From contig CACLVZ010000005.1 in NCBI GenBank assembly GCA_902610515.1, forward strand, positions 56,461 to 120,460: a stretch of DNA of 64,000 nucleotides, in the 5' to 3' direction. Position 1 is the first letter of the stretch, and each line of letters opens with the position of its first letter. Both the position numbers and the translations under genes were made by a program. Below are positions 8,608 to 17,693 of this stretch, in pieces. A model generated the notes under the pieces. That model was not told the origin of the DNA. It ran no database searches and saw only the letters and a program-made list of their open reading frames with translations. Source of the DNA: an uncultured Pelagibacteraceae bacterium (lineage in GTDB: Bacteria; Pseudomonadota; Alphaproteobacteria; Pelagibacterales; Pelagibacteraceae).

Positions 8608-10020
8608 ATGGATTTAAAAAGTATTAGCTTTTATTTAGGGCTTTTTTGTATGCCGTTAAGTCTATTAGCTTTTATTAATATTCTATATGCCTCTTATTTT
8701 GATTATTTTTTGAGTATAAACTCTTACTTTTTAACTTTATTATTATCTATAATTTTTAGCTCTGGATTTTACTTTATTGGCAGGAAATCAAATAAAAAAA
8801 TAAATTTTATTGATCAACTAGTTTTGATTATAGCTTTATATTTAATTCTAGGTTTTTTAGTTTCTATACCTTTTTATATGAGTAATTTTAAAATTACTTT
8901 TGCAAATGCATTTTTTGAGTCTATTTCAGGTTTGACTGGTACAGGATTCTCAATATTTAACAATATAAAATATCTTGATCCAACATTAATTCTTTGGAGA
9001 TCCTCATCTCAATGGATTGGAGGATTATATTTTCTATTTTTTTTAATTTTGGTTTTTTCTAATTCAGGGTTTAATTATAAAATGACAAATTTAACTTATT
9101 GTGGTGATAGCAATTTAAAGTCTAGAGAAAATATTCAAAACAATATTTTAAAAATATTTATAATATATTGTGTTTCAAGCTTTATGTTAATAACTCTTTT
9201 GAATATTTCAGGCGTTAGACTTTTTAATTCTTTAAATCTCACAATGTCATTAATATCAAACGGAGGATTTTTACCTTCAGATAATTTAAATGAAATTATA
9301 TCTACAAATCTTCAGAAAATCGTATTAATTTTTTCTTTACTTTTATCAATGTTAAATTTTTATTTGATATTTAATATTTATAATAAAAAAATACTCCTTA
9401 AAAATCATAACGAGGACCTTTATTTAATTGGATTATCTCTATTATTTATATTAATGGTATATTTTAACAATTTTGATGCTTTTGATATTATTATAAGCGT
9501 CATGAGCAGTTTTGCTAACTCAGGTATAAGCTTACTGGAAGAAAATAATAATTTAGGTTTATATTTTCTTATAATAACAATAATAGGTGGATCTTTAGTT
9601 TCAAATTCCTCTGGGATTAAATTTAGTAGATTTTATATACTTTTAAAAATAACATCTTCTGAAATATTTAAACTAATAAGTCCAAATAGTGTAATAAATA
9701 AAACAATATTTAATTCAGAAAACAAAATAACAGACGAAAATGTCAAAATATCTTTTTTAATATTTATATCCTTTTTCATAAGTTTGTTTATTTTATCAAG
9801 CTTTTTAGTTTTAGATGAAATTGGTTTTGAAAGGTCTTTTAAATTATCTATTTTAACTTTAACTAATACTGTAAATTCTGAGATGTATGGTTTAGGGAAA
9901 TTAGAATTTAATAACTTGTTATTATCGTCAAAAATAAGTTTAATTATTTTTATGATTATAGGAAAAATTGAGTTAATATCTATTTTTTTAATTTTCAAAA
10001 AATTACTATTTAAAGATTGA
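8608..10020 (+). CDS. trkH: Trk potassium transporter membrane subunit TrkH
   Basis: A 470-residue polytopic protein with about ten to twelve hydrophobic segments, placed directly after trkA. The potassium selectivity filter signatures of the SKT family are present: ESISGLTGTGFSIF (first pore loop, near residue 108), SNGGFLPSD (second), SSFANSGISL (third) and TNTVNSEMYGLG (fourth). The RSSSQWIGGLYFLFF segment matches the family's RxxxQWiGGlGi signature with Tyr and Phe changes. With TrkA it should form the potassium importer used in osmotic adjustment. The end shares its final base with the ATG of the next gene. Confidence 0.92.
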   Translation: MDLKSISFYLGLFCMPLSLLAFINILYASYFDYFLSINSYFLTLLLSIIFSSGFYFIGRKSNKKINFIDQLVLIIALYLILGFLVSIPFYMSNFKITFANAFFESISGLTGTGFSIFNNIKYLDPTLILWRSSSQWIGGLYFLFFLILVFSNSGFNYKMTNLTYCGDSNLKSRENIQNNILKIFIIYCVSSFMLITLLNISGVRLFNSLNLTMSLISNGGFLPSDNLNEIISTNLQKIVLIFSLLLSMLNFYLIFNIYNKKILLKNHNEDLYLIGLSLLFILMVYFNNFDAFDIIISVMSSFANSGISLLEENNNLGLYFLIITIIGGSLVSNSSGIKFSRFYILLKITSSEIFKLISPNSVINKTIFNSENKITDENVKISFLIFISFFISLFILSSFLVLDEIGFERSFKLSILTLTNTVNSEMYGLGKLEFNNLLLSSKISLIIFMIIGKIELISIFLIFKKLLFKD

Positions 10021-11066
10021 TGTCAAAGATAATTATTATAGGTGCAGGTGCAATGGGTTCGGCTTTCTCTTTACCATGCTTGGACAATAACCATGATACA
10101 AGTATAGTTGGGACACATCTAGAAAATGAATTCATTGATAATTTAAAAAAGAATAAAAATTCACACCCAAGTTTAGGCATAGAAATGCCTGAAAAAGTAA
10201 AAATATTTAAGTATGAAAAATTTGATGAGCTTTTAATGTCAAATGTAGATTTAATTGTACTTGGAATAAGCTCGAAAGGTATAGAATGGGTAGCAGACCA
10301 ATTAAGTAGAATATTTAAAGCTAAAACAATTCCAAAATTATTAATGCTAACAAAAGGTTTAAGTATTTACAAAAATCAATACGAATTATTAGTAGATAAA
10401 CTCGAGAGATTATTAATAGAGAGGGGAAGCTCAAAATTAAACATTTCAGCAGTGGGTGGACCATGTTTAGCAACTGGTTTAGCTAATAAAGTTCATAGTA
10501 GTGTGGTAATAGCTAATAAGGAATTGAAAACCGCAAAAGAAATAGCTGATATGTTTAATACTGATTATTATCATACATCTTATTCTGATGATTTAAATGG
10601 AGTAGAAGTATCTGCTGCTATTAAAAATATTTTTTCTATGGCTGTAGGAGCAGCCAAAGGTTTATGTAGACCTGATATCTCAGATGAAATTAAAGAAAAA
10701 AATTATTTGAATACTGCTTCGGCACTAATTAAACAATCAATTTATGAAATGGAAATATTTGTAGAACACTTAAAAGGAAAAAAAGAGACAGTAAGAGGGC
10801 TTGCCGGGCTTGGAGATCTTTATGTGAGCTCAGGTGGAGGAAGAAATGCAAAAATGGGAGCTTATATTGGAGAAGGATTAACATTTACAGAAGCAAAAAA
10901 AACAAAAATGGAAAAAGTTACTGTTGAAGGAGCTGAATTGGCAAAAGAGATTGCAAAAAAAGTCAATGAAGATTTCGATGAAAAAAAATTACCTTTAATG
11001 CTTAGTATGATAAATGCTATTGTTGATGATAAAAAACTCGAACTTAATTGGGAGTTATTCAGATGA
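10020..11066 (+). CDS. gpsA: NAD(P)-dependent glycerol-3-phosphate dehydrogenase-like protein
   Basis: A 348-residue Rossmann dehydrogenase of the GpsA family. The dinucleotide motif IIGAGAMGSAFSL lies at the N-terminus. The substrate-domain motifs EVSAAIKNIFSMAVGAAKGL (with the catalytic lysine) and RGLAGLGDLYVSSGGGRNAKMG are present. I start it at the ATG at 10020, which overlaps the trkH stop by one base, rather than at a TTG three bases earlier. The family interconverts G3P and dihydroxyacetone phosphate and normally makes G3P for lipids. Here it sits upstream of glycerol kinase and a glycerol ABC transporter, and no glpD is in the window. A catabolic role in oxidising imported glycerol is therefore a reasonable inference. 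The first motif departs from the usual GAGxWGTALA, so this may be a distinct subfamily. Confidence 0.82.
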   Translation: MSKIIIIGAGAMGSAFSLPCLDNNHDTSIVGTHLENEFIDNLKKNKNSHPSLGIEMPEKVKIFKYEKFDELLMSNVDLIVLGISSKGIEWVADQLSRIFKAKTIPKLLMLTKGLSIYKNQYELLVDKLERLLIERGSSKLNISAVGGPCLATGLANKVHSSVVIANKELKTAKEIADMFNTDYYHTSYSDDLNGVEVSAAIKNIFSMAVGAAKGLCRPDISDEIKEKNYLNTASALIKQSIYEMEIFVEHLKGKKETVRGLAGLGDLYVSSGGGRNAKMGAYIGEGLTFTEAKKTKMEKVTVEGAELAKEIAKKVNEDFDEKKLPLMLSMINAIVDDKKLELNWELFR

Positions 11067-11998
11067 AAAAAATTATTATAGTTTTAATATTAAATAATCT
11101 AATATCAAATTTTTCTTATGCTAATGGTAAAATACTTATCAGTGGGTTTATTAATAAACAATCACAAGTAAAAAGTGGTACAGAAATTAAAGATCCTAAA
11201 AATAAAATTATAATTATTTATAATCATGGACAAAATACTAACGATACAGCAAAAAAGAATGAATGTATCTGGGTAAATCAAATAAATAATCAAGCCTCAT
11301 TAGTAGATGAAGAAATAAATGGTAAAAAGATTATGGTTTATAACTTCTGTACAAATGATTTTGCTGGAGACATGTCGCTGAAAAAAAGTTGGTGGAAATC
11401 AAAAACTCCTTATGTAGGTAAGCATAAATTAGATAAAAGAGTTGAAAAAAATTTAGAGTTAGTTGAAAAATTTGTAACTATAGGCGTACCAAGGAAACAA
11501 ATCATTATCTCAGGTCATTCCTGTGGGGGTTTATTAACCTTAATGCTATTATCTGCTCATCCTGACAAAGTAGGCGGAGGTATATCATACATGCAAGCAT
11601 GTTTTGGTAAACTTTCTTCTAAATACAAAGTAAAAAAAGTTGGCCCCGAAACAGCTTTAGCTAAATTTGCTAAGAAAAACCCTGGTCCTGCTGAACTAAG
11701 AGAAAGACAAATTAATACAATTAAAAAATCAAATAATGTTCCCGTTTTAGCTTTCACTCATCCTAAAGATAAATGGGAAGGATTATTGTCTGATTGGTTG
11801 GAAGAAGTTCCAGGAGTTAAAAGAATTGTCATTTCTGAAGATTATAAAATTAATGGGAAGACTTGTGTCGTTAAAGGAGATAATTGGCAAGAAAATATTT
11901 CAGCTAGAAAAAATCCGGGCCACGAAATGAATCAAGGTTTATGTTTTCAATATTATAATTCCGAAATATTAAAGTATATAGAAGGTAGAATTTCATGA
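11063..11998 (+). CDS. Secreted alpha/beta hydrolase, substrate unknown
   Basis: The ATG at 11063 overlaps the previous stop as ATGA and opens a signal peptide (MKKIIIVLILNNLISNFSYANG), so I prefer it to the upstream TTG. The mature part of about 290 residues has an alpha/beta-hydrolase layout: an early IIIIYNHGQN (oxyanion strand), the nucleophile elbow ISGHSCGGLL with Ser153, a later LAFTHPKDKWEG segment that may carry the acid, and a late PGHEMNQG that may carry the histidine. Several cysteines suggest disulfides in the periplasm. The substrate is unknown. Its place between the G3P dehydrogenase and glycerol kinase genes hints at releasing glycerol from an ester, but this is inference only. 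Its end overlaps the next small gene as ATGA. Confidence 0.75.
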   Translation: MKKIIIVLILNNLISNFSYANGKILISGFINKQSQVKSGTEIKDPKNKIIIIYNHGQNTNDTAKKNECIWVNQINNQASLVDEEINGKKIMVYNFCTNDFAGDMSLKKSWWKSKTPYVGKHKLDKRVEKNLELVEKFVTIGVPRKQIIISGHSCGGLLTLMLLSAHPDKVGGGISYMQACFGKLSSKYKVKKVGPETALAKFAKKNPGPAELRERQINTIKKSNNVPVLAFTHPKDKWEGLLSDWLEEVPGVKRIVISEDYKINGKTCVVKGDNWQENISARKNPGHEMNQGLCFQYYNSEILKYIEGRIS

Positions 11999-12183
11999 AA
12001 AAATTTTTGATAATATTTTTTATATTGTCTATTCATTTTGACTTATTGGCTAATGAAAAACATAATTTAAAAAATACTACTAGTATTTCTAATCAACTAA
12101 AAACATTACAAGATCTCTATAAATCTGGTGTAATTAGTGGGTATGAATACGAAAAAGAGAAAAAAAAAATTTTAAAGAAATAA
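11995..12183 (+). CDS. Small secreted SHOCT-like protein
   Basis: A 62-residue protein begins with a signal peptide (MKKFLIIFFILSIHFDLLAN). It ends in a short two-helix segment, QLKTLQDLYKSGVISGYEYE, which matches the SHOCT pattern (L-x-x-L-x-x-G-x-I-o-x-x-E-F/Y-x-x-x-K-x-x-I-L). SHOCT units are short oligomerisation modules usually found at the ends of other proteins; here the unit is nearly the whole mature protein. It overlaps the hydrolase gene by 4 bases and lies one base before glpK, so it is part of the glycerol operon. Its role is unknown. Confidence 0.7.
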   Translation: MKKFLIIFFILSIHFDLLANEKHNLKNTTSISNQLKTLQDLYKSGVISGYEYEKEKKKILKK

Positions 12184-12184
12184 T

Positions 12185-13666
12185 ATGAATAAATTTCTCA
12201 TTTCTATAGATGCCGGAACTACCTCGAATAGATCTATTCTTTTTGATTTAAAAGGTAAGCCAATTTTCTCATCTCAAAAAGAATTCACACAATATTTTCC
12301 AAAAAGTGGATGGGTTGAACATGATCCCGATGAAATATGGAGAACAACTATTAAAACTTTAAAAGATGTAATTCAAAAAGCTAAAAAGTTAAAAGGTAAA
12401 ATTTTAAGTATAGGTATTACAAATCAAAGGGAAACCACAGTTTTGTGGGATAAAAAAACAGGCAAGCCTGTTTATAAAGCAATCGTATGGCAAGATAGAA
12501 GACAAGAAGAATTTTGTAAAAAACTGAGAAAGCAAAATAAGGATACGATGATTTTTAATAAGACTGGGTTGCTTATCGACTCTTATTTTTCCGGTACTAA
12601 AATCAAATGGATTTTAGATAATGTACCAAAAGCAAGACAATTAATGAATAAAAAACAGTTATTGTTTGGAACAATTGATAGTTTTTTAATATGGAGACTT
12701 ACAAAAGGTAAAGTTCACGCAACAGATGCTACTAATGCTAGTAGAACAATGATTTATAATATTTCATCTAATAAATGGGATGATACAATATTAAACTTAC
12801 TTAAAATTAAAAAACATATCTTGCCTGAAGTAAAAGATTGTGCAGACGATTATGGACAAACTCATTCATTAATTACTGGAAAATCAATACCTATAAATGG
12901 TGTTGTGGGAGATCAACAATCAGCAACTATTGGTCAATGTTGTTTCGAACCAGGGTCTTTAAAAAGCACATATGGTACGGGAGCTTTTGTTTTATTAAAT
13001 ACAGGTCCAAAGAAAATTTATTCGAAAAATCGTTTATTGACTACAATTGCCTATAGGCTTAAGGGCAAAACAACATACGCTATGGAAGGCTCAATCTTTA
13101 TTGCTGGAGCAGGGGTCCAATGGTTAAGAGACAGAATGAAATTTTTTAAAAAAGCACCTGAAACAGAAAAAATAGTAAAGTCACTCGATAATAATAATGA
13201 CATTTATTTGGTTCCCGCATTCACTGGATTAGGAGCGCCTTACTGGGATGCCAATGCCAGAGGTGTCTTAAGTGGCATTACAAGGGATACAAGCCCTAAA
13301 GAAATAGTTAGAGCTACTATAGAAGCAGTAGCCTATCAAACTTTTGATCTCTTTGAAGCCATGAAACATGATGGTCTTAGACCCAAAATAGTTAAAGTAG
13401 ATGGTGGCATGGTAATGAATAATTGGTTTTCTCAATTTTTATCAGACATCGTAAATGTAAAAGTTTTAAGACCTAAAGTTCAAGAGACTACAGCTTTAGG
13501 TGCAGCTTTTATGGCTGGTTTACAAATCGGTGTATATAAATCATTAAAAGATATTTCAAAAAATTGGCATTTAGATAAAAAGTTTTCTCCAAAAATGAAA
13601 AATAAATCTAGATCAATGCTAATCAAAGGTTGGGAAAAAGCAGTCAAGCGTGCTTTAATAAATTAA
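12185..13666 (+). CDS. glpK: Glycerol kinase
   Basis: GlpK phosphorylates glycerol with ATP to give sn-glycerol 3-phosphate. The 493-residue protein is full length for the FGGY family. ISIDAGTTSNRSILFD (phosphate loop 1) opens it, then WVEHDPDEIW and GITNQRETTVLWD. GSTYGTG-type phosphate 2 is KSTYGTGAFVLLNTG, followed by the glycerol kinase signatures GLGAPYWDANARG and VDGGMVMNNWFSQFLSD. It follows the SHOCT gene by one base. Downstream, 103 bases precede the glycerol-binding protein gene. Membership in a glycerol import locus fixes the substrate assignment beyond the family motif. Confidence 0.96.
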   Translation: MNKFLISIDAGTTSNRSILFDLKGKPIFSSQKEFTQYFPKSGWVEHDPDEIWRTTIKTLKDVIQKAKKLKGKILSIGITNQRETTVLWDKKTGKPVYKAIVWQDRRQEEFCKKLRKQNKDTMIFNKTGLLIDSYFSGTKIKWILDNVPKARQLMNKKQLLFGTIDSFLIWRLTKGKVHATDATNASRTMIYNISSNKWDDTILNLLKIKKHILPEVKDCADDYGQTHSLITGKSIPINGVVGDQQSATIGQCCFEPGSLKSTYGTGAFVLLNTGPKKIYSKNRLLTTIAYRLKGKTTYAMEGSIFIAGAGVQWLRDRMKFFKKAPETEKIVKSLDNNNDIYLVPAFTGLGAPYWDANARGVLSGITRDTSPKEIVRATIEAVAYQTFDLFEAMKHDGLRPKIVKVDGGMVMNNWFSQFLSDIVNVKVLRPKVQETTALGAAFMAGLQIGVYKSLKDISKNWHLDKKFSPKMKNKSRSMLIKGWEKAVKRALIN

Positions 13667-13713
13667 TACACTTCAAAGTTGTAATTATTTAATTTTACTC
13701 ACTGTACATTGCA

Positions 13714-13749
13714 GTTGTTTTTTGGTTCAATAATACAATTAAAAACAAC
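13714..13749 (+). promoter_or_regulatory. Inverted repeat in the glpV leader
   Basis: Perfect 9-base arms GTTGTTTTT (13714-13722) and AAAAACAAC (13741-13749) are separated by 18 bases and end just before the GAGG ribosome-binding site (about 13755-13758) of glpV. It could be an mRNA hairpin near the start of a highly expressed binding-protein gene, or an operator. It is A/T-rich, so chance cannot be excluded. Confidence 0.3.
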
Positions 13750-13769
13750 AACAATGAGGGAAATAATCT

Positions 13770-15503
13770 ATGTTTAAAACATTTAAGAATATTTTAGCTG
13801 TTGCTGTTTCAATTTCTCTTTTAACTATTTCGAACGCTGTAGCTGATGGTCACATGGCTGCAATAAAGAAATGGTCAAATGGTGAGTTTAGTCTTTCAAC
13901 TATTTCTGCAAAAGAAAGAGAGAAAGAACTTAATTGGTTCCACGATGCTGCAAAACCATTCAAAGGAATGGAAATAAATGTATTGTCGGAAACAATTCCA
14001 ACTCATGAATATGAGTCAAAAGTTTTAACAAAAGCTTTTGGGGAAATAACTGGAATTAAAGTAAACCACCAGTTATTGGGAGAAGGAGAAGTAGTACAAG
14101 CAGTACAAACTCAAATGCAAACTGGAAGAAACTTGTATGATGCATACATCAATGACTCTGATTTGATCGGTACGCATTCAAGACTTCAGTTAGCAGTAAA
14201 CTTAACTAAGTGGATGAAAGGTGAAGGTAAAGATGTTACTTTACCAACATTGGATATCGATGATTTCATCGGTAAATCATTTACTACAGGTCCAGATGGT
14301 GATTTATATCAATTACCTGACCAACAATTTGCTAACCTTTATTGGTTTAGAAAAGATTGGTTTGACAGACCTGAAATCAAAAAAGGTTTCAAAGCTAAAT
14401 ACGGATACGATCTAGGTGTACCAGTAAACTGGTCTGCTTACGAAGATATCGCTGAGTACTTTACAAAAGATGTAAAGAATATCGACGGTGTTAGAGTATA
14501 CGGTCACATGGACTATGGAAAGAGAGCTCCAGACTTAGGATGGAGAATGACTGACGCGTGGTTATCAATGGCTGGTGCAGGTTCAGTTGGTAAACCAAAT
14601 GGTGTGCCAGTAGACGAGTGGGGAATAAGAATGGAAAAAGGTTCTTGTAATCCAGTTGGTGCTGACGTAGCAAGAGGTGGGGCTGCTAATGGTCCTGCTG
14701 CCGTATATGCAATCAGAAAATGGGATGAGTGGTTAAGAGCTTATGCACCTCCAGGTGCTGCGGCAATGGACTTCTATCAGTCTCTGCCAGCTTTATCATC
14801 AGGAAACGTTGCTCAGCAAATTTTCTGGTATACAGCGTTCACGGCATCAATGGTTGCTCCAAAAAGTTCTGGAAACAAAACAGTTGACGATAATGGAAAT
14901 CCTTTATGGAGAATGGGACCATCACCGAAAGGTCCTTACTGGGATGAAGGTATGAAGCTTGGTTATCAAGATGCTGGATCATGGACTTTATTTAAGTCTA
15001 CTCCAGTTGACAGAAGAAAAGCTGCATGGTTATACGCTCAGTTTGTAGTATCAAAAACTGTTGATCTTAAGAAAAGTGACGTTGGTTTAACTATCATTAG
15101 AGATAGTACCATTAATCACAAACACTTTACTAAGAGAGCTCCAAAACTTGGTGGACTTGTAGAATTCTACAGATCTAAAAACAGAGTATTGTGGTCACCG
15201 ACAGGTATCAATGTTCCGGACTATCCGAAACTTGCACAAATCTGGTGGCAACAAATTGGAGATGTAAACTCAGGTGCGTTTACTCCACAACAAGCTATGG
15301 ATCGTCTTGCAGAAGAGATGAACTTAGTTATGTCTCGTATGGAAGCTGCTGATAAAGCAAACAATACATACGGTGGATGTGGTCCAAGATTAGCTAAACC
15401 GAAAGGTGCTGATTATTGGTTGAAACAACCAGGATCGCCAAAAGCTAAACGAAATGAGAAACCTAAAGGTAAAACAGTTCCATTCGCAAAAGCTTGGAAT
15501 TAA
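13770..15503 (+). CDS. glpV: Glycerol ABC transporter substrate-binding protein GlpV
   Basis: The 577-residue periplasmic protein has a signal peptide (MFKTFKNILAVAVSISLLTI...VADG). Its sequence is typical of the large extracytoplasmic binding proteins of the Rhizobium-type GlpSTPQUV glycerol importer, with WFHDAAKPFKGMEINVLSET and long conserved W-, Y- and P-rich stretches. Relative to neighbours it is richer in G/C-ending codons and aromatic residues, as often seen for abundant binding proteins. Assignment to glycerol rests on its length, the neighbouring glpSTPQU (especially glpU) and glpK. Two tandem hairpins follow the stop, then glpS, so transcripts may be heavily biased toward glpV. 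Confidence 0.92.
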   Translation: MFKTFKNILAVAVSISLLTISNAVADGHMAAIKKWSNGEFSLSTISAKEREKELNWFHDAAKPFKGMEINVLSETIPTHEYESKVLTKAFGEITGIKVNHQLLGEGEVVQAVQTQMQTGRNLYDAYINDSDLIGTHSRLQLAVNLTKWMKGEGKDVTLPTLDIDDFIGKSFTTGPDGDLYQLPDQQFANLYWFRKDWFDRPEIKKGFKAKYGYDLGVPVNWSAYEDIAEYFTKDVKNIDGVRVYGHMDYGKRAPDLGWRMTDAWLSMAGAGSVGKPNGVPVDEWGIRMEKGSCNPVGADVARGGAANGPAAVYAIRKWDEWLRAYAPPGAAAMDFYQSLPALSSGNVAQQIFWYTAFTASMVAPKSSGNKTVDDNGNPLWRMGPSPKGPYWDEGMKLGYQDAGSWTLFKSTPVDRRKAAWLYAQFVVSKTVDLKKSDVGLTIIRDSTINHKHFTKRAPKLGGLVEFYRSKNRVLWSPTGINVPDYPKLAQIWWQQIGDVNSGAFTPQQAMDRLAEEMNLVMSRMEAADKANNTYGGCGPRLAKPKGADYWLKQPGSPKAKRNEKPKGKTVPFAKAWN

Positions 15504-15522
15504 TTTAGGTTAAATCTAAATT
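15502..15522 (+). repeat. Small hairpin after glpV
   Basis: AATTTAG (15502-15508) and CTAAATT (15516-15522) are perfect 7-base arms with a 7-base loop, lying directly on the glpV stop and immediately before the stronger terminator hairpin. It may stabilise the 3' end of the glpV message. Confidence 0.4.
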
Positions 15523-15523
15523 T

Positions 15524-15552
15524 AAAGGGGGCTTTAACAGCCCCCTTTTTTT
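15524..15552 (+). terminator. Intrinsic terminator/attenuator between glpV and glpS
   Basis: Perfect 10-base arms AAAGGGGGCT (15524-15533) and AGCCCCCTTT (15539-15548) with a 5-base loop, followed by a T run to 15552. This is the strongest intrinsic terminator in the window. It lies inside the operon, 20 bases before glpS, so it probably ends most transcripts after glpV and lets a fraction read on into glpSTPQU. Confidence 0.88.
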
Positions 15553-15571
15553 AAAACGAAATTCAAAAATT

Positions 15572-16636
15572 ATGAGCCTAGAACTTAAAAACGTAGAAAA
15601 AAAAATAGGATTAGAAACTCATATTTATCCAACAAATTTAAAATTACAAAAAAATACGATTAACATTCTTTTAGGTTCTACTTTAGCTGGAAAGACTACT
15701 TTAATGCAGATTATGGCTGGACTAGATAAACCAACATCAGGTGAAATTTGGTTTAACAACGAAAATGTAACAGGTATGAAAGTTCAAAAAAGAAATGTCT
15801 CAATGGTTTACCAGCAATTTATTAATTACCCCAACTTCACAGTTTACGACAACATTGCATCTCCATTAAAAATTACTGGAGTAAGTTCAGATGAAACAAA
15901 ACAAAGAGTTGGGAAAGTTGCAGAATTACTAAAACTCTCTGGAATGTTAAATAAAAAACCAAATGAGCTTTCCGGAGGACAACAACAAAGAACTGCTTTA
16001 GCAAGAGCACTTGTAAAAGACTCAGACTTAATTCTTTTAGATGAACCACTTGCTAACTTAGATTTTAAATTAAGAGAAGAATTGCGAGAAGAATTACCAA
16101 AATTATTTGAAAATAGAGACTGTATTGTAGTTTACGCAACCACAGAGCCCTCAGAAGCTTTACTCTTAGGTGGTAATACTGCAACGTTACAAGAAGGTAA
16201 GATTATTCAATATGGAAAAACTTTAGATACTTATAATAAACCTAACTCTCTAGTTTCTGCCCAGGTTTTTAGCGATCCACCAATGAATATAGCTAAAATA
16301 AAAAAATCAGGAGATCAGTGTTCATTTCTACAGAATGACATTCAATGGAAGACTAAATTAAATATTAAAGATGGCGAATATAAAGTAGGTATAAGACCCC
16401 ACAATATTACCACGTATAAAGAGGGCAACAATACACTTGAGATAAAAGGCAAAGTTTTGATATCTGAAATTAGTGGTTCTGAGAGCTTAATCCACTTTAC
16501 AAACGGTAATTTGAATTGGGTTTCTTTGTCTAACGGAGTTTTTCAAAAAAACGTTGGCGATGAGATGAATTTATACATGAATACAGATGAGTTTGTTTAT
16601 TTTGATCAAAATGAAAGGTTAGTATCTAATGGCTAA
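15572..16636 (+). CDS. glpS: Glycerol ABC transporter ATPase GlpS
   Basis: A 354-residue ABC ATPase of the CUT1 type. Walker A is LLGSTLAGKTTLMQIMAGLD, in which the normally conserved GPSGCGKS/T is replaced by GSTLAGKT. This change is characteristic of GlpS. The signature motif [15 protein letters not shown] and Walker B LILLDEPLANLDFK are intact. The H-loop position reads YATTEPSEAL instead of the usual VTHDQxEA, so the switch histidine is missing. A regulatory C-terminal beta domain (from about residue 240) is present. GlpS pairs with GlpT as a heterodimer. Its last 8 bases overlap glpT. Confidence 0.93.
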   Translation: MSLELKNVEKKIGLETHIYPTNLKLQKNTINILLGSTLAGKTTLMQIMAGLDKPTSGEIWFNNENVTGMKVQKRNVSMVYQQFINYPNFTVYDNIASPLKITGVSSDETKQRVGKVAELLKLSGMLNKKPNELSGGQQQRTALARALVKDSDLILLDEPLANLDFKLREELREELPKLFENRDCIVVYATTEPSEALLLGGNTATLQEGKIIQYGKTLDTYNKPNSLVSAQVFSDPPMNIAKIKKSGDQCSFLQNDIQWKTKLNIKDGEYKVGIRPHNITTYKEGNNTLEIKGKVLISEISGSESLIHFTNGNLNWVSLSNGVFQKNVGDEMNLYMNTDEFVYFDQNERLVSNG

Positions 16637-17693
16637 AGTTACATTAAAAGGTTTAAGCCACAGTTATTTAAAAACTCAGTCTTCAGACGCTGATTGGGCA
16701 ATCAGAGGAGTAGACATTGATTGGAATGATGGAGGTGCTTATGCTTTATTGGGCCCATCAGGTTGTGGAAAGACAACATTGTTGAATATTATTTCTGGAC
16801 TAATTACACCAACTAAAGGCGATATATTATTTGATGATAAAGTTATTTCAGAGTTGAATCCTGTAGAGAGAAATATCGCACAGATTTTTCAATTCCCGGT
16901 TATTTATGACACGATGACAGTGTATGATAATTTAGCTTTTCCTTTAAGAAACAGGAAAATTCCAGAGGAAGAAATCAAAGTAAAAGTTCATGAGATAGCT
17001 GAAATGTTGGAATTATCTTCAACATTAAACAATAGAGCTTCTGGTTTAACTGCAGATGGTAAACAAAAAATTTCACTAGGACGTGGATTGGTAAGATCAG
17101 ATGTGAATGCTATTATGTTTGATGAACCATTAACAGTAATCGATCCACATTTGAAATGGATTTTAAGATCTAAACTTAAAGAACTTCATCAAAAGATAAA
17201 TAGAACAATGATTTATGTAACACATGATCAAACAGAGGCTTTAACATTTGCTGACCAAGTAGTTGTGATGCATGAAGGTCAAATTGTTCAAACAGGAACA
17301 CCAGTAGATTTGTTTGAAAAACCAAAGCATACATTTGTTGGATATTTTATTGGTTCGCCAGGTATGAATGTTTTACCTTGTCAAATTAAAGGGAATGATG
17401 TGATCGTTAATGGAAAAAAAATAGAAACCCACCAACAAATTAAAAAAAGCAATTTTAACAAGACAGAAGTTGGTGTGAGACCTGAATTTATATCTTTTAG
17501 TAATGAAGGAATTCCAGTCAAAGTTTTATCAGTAAGTAATACTGGAAGGCACAAAATTATAGATACTGAGAGTGAAACCGGAAAAATTAAAATTATTGCA
17601 AAATCTAATGAAGATATTCCGTCTGGATCTGCATTTTTAAAATTTAAAAAAGAATATACTTATACATATGGAGATAGCTGGATAATTGAATGA
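16629..17693 (+). CDS. glpT: Glycerol ABC transporter ATPase GlpT
   Basis: The 354-residue partner ATPase. Walker A GPSGCGKTTLLNIISGL and Walker B AIMFDEPLTVIDPHLKW are normal, and the H-loop YVTHDQTEALTFADQ is intact. The signature motif is degenerate: LTADGKQKISLGRGL stands in place of LSGGQ. GlpS, by contrast, has a normal signature but lost its switch histidine. A heterodimer with one canonical and one degenerate ATP site is therefore expected. The C-terminal TOBE-like part continues to the end. It overlaps glpS by 8 bases and glpP by 4 bases. Confidence 0.93.
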   Translation: MAKVTLKGLSHSYLKTQSSDADWAIRGVDIDWNDGGAYALLGPSGCGKTTLLNIISGLITPTKGDILFDDKVISELNPVERNIAQIFQFPVIYDTMTVYDNLAFPLRNRKIPEEEIKVKVHEIAEMLELSSTLNNRASGLTADGKQKISLGRGLVRSDVNAIMFDEPLTVIDPHLKWILRSKLKELHQKINRTMIYVTHDQTEALTFADQVVVMHEGQIVQTGTPVDLFEKPKHTFVGYFIGSPGMNVLPCQIKGNDVIVNGKKIETHQQIKKSNFNKTEVGVRPEFISFSNEGIPVKVLSVSNTGRHKIIDTESETGKIKIIAKSNEDIPSGSAFLKFKKEYTYTYGDSWIIE

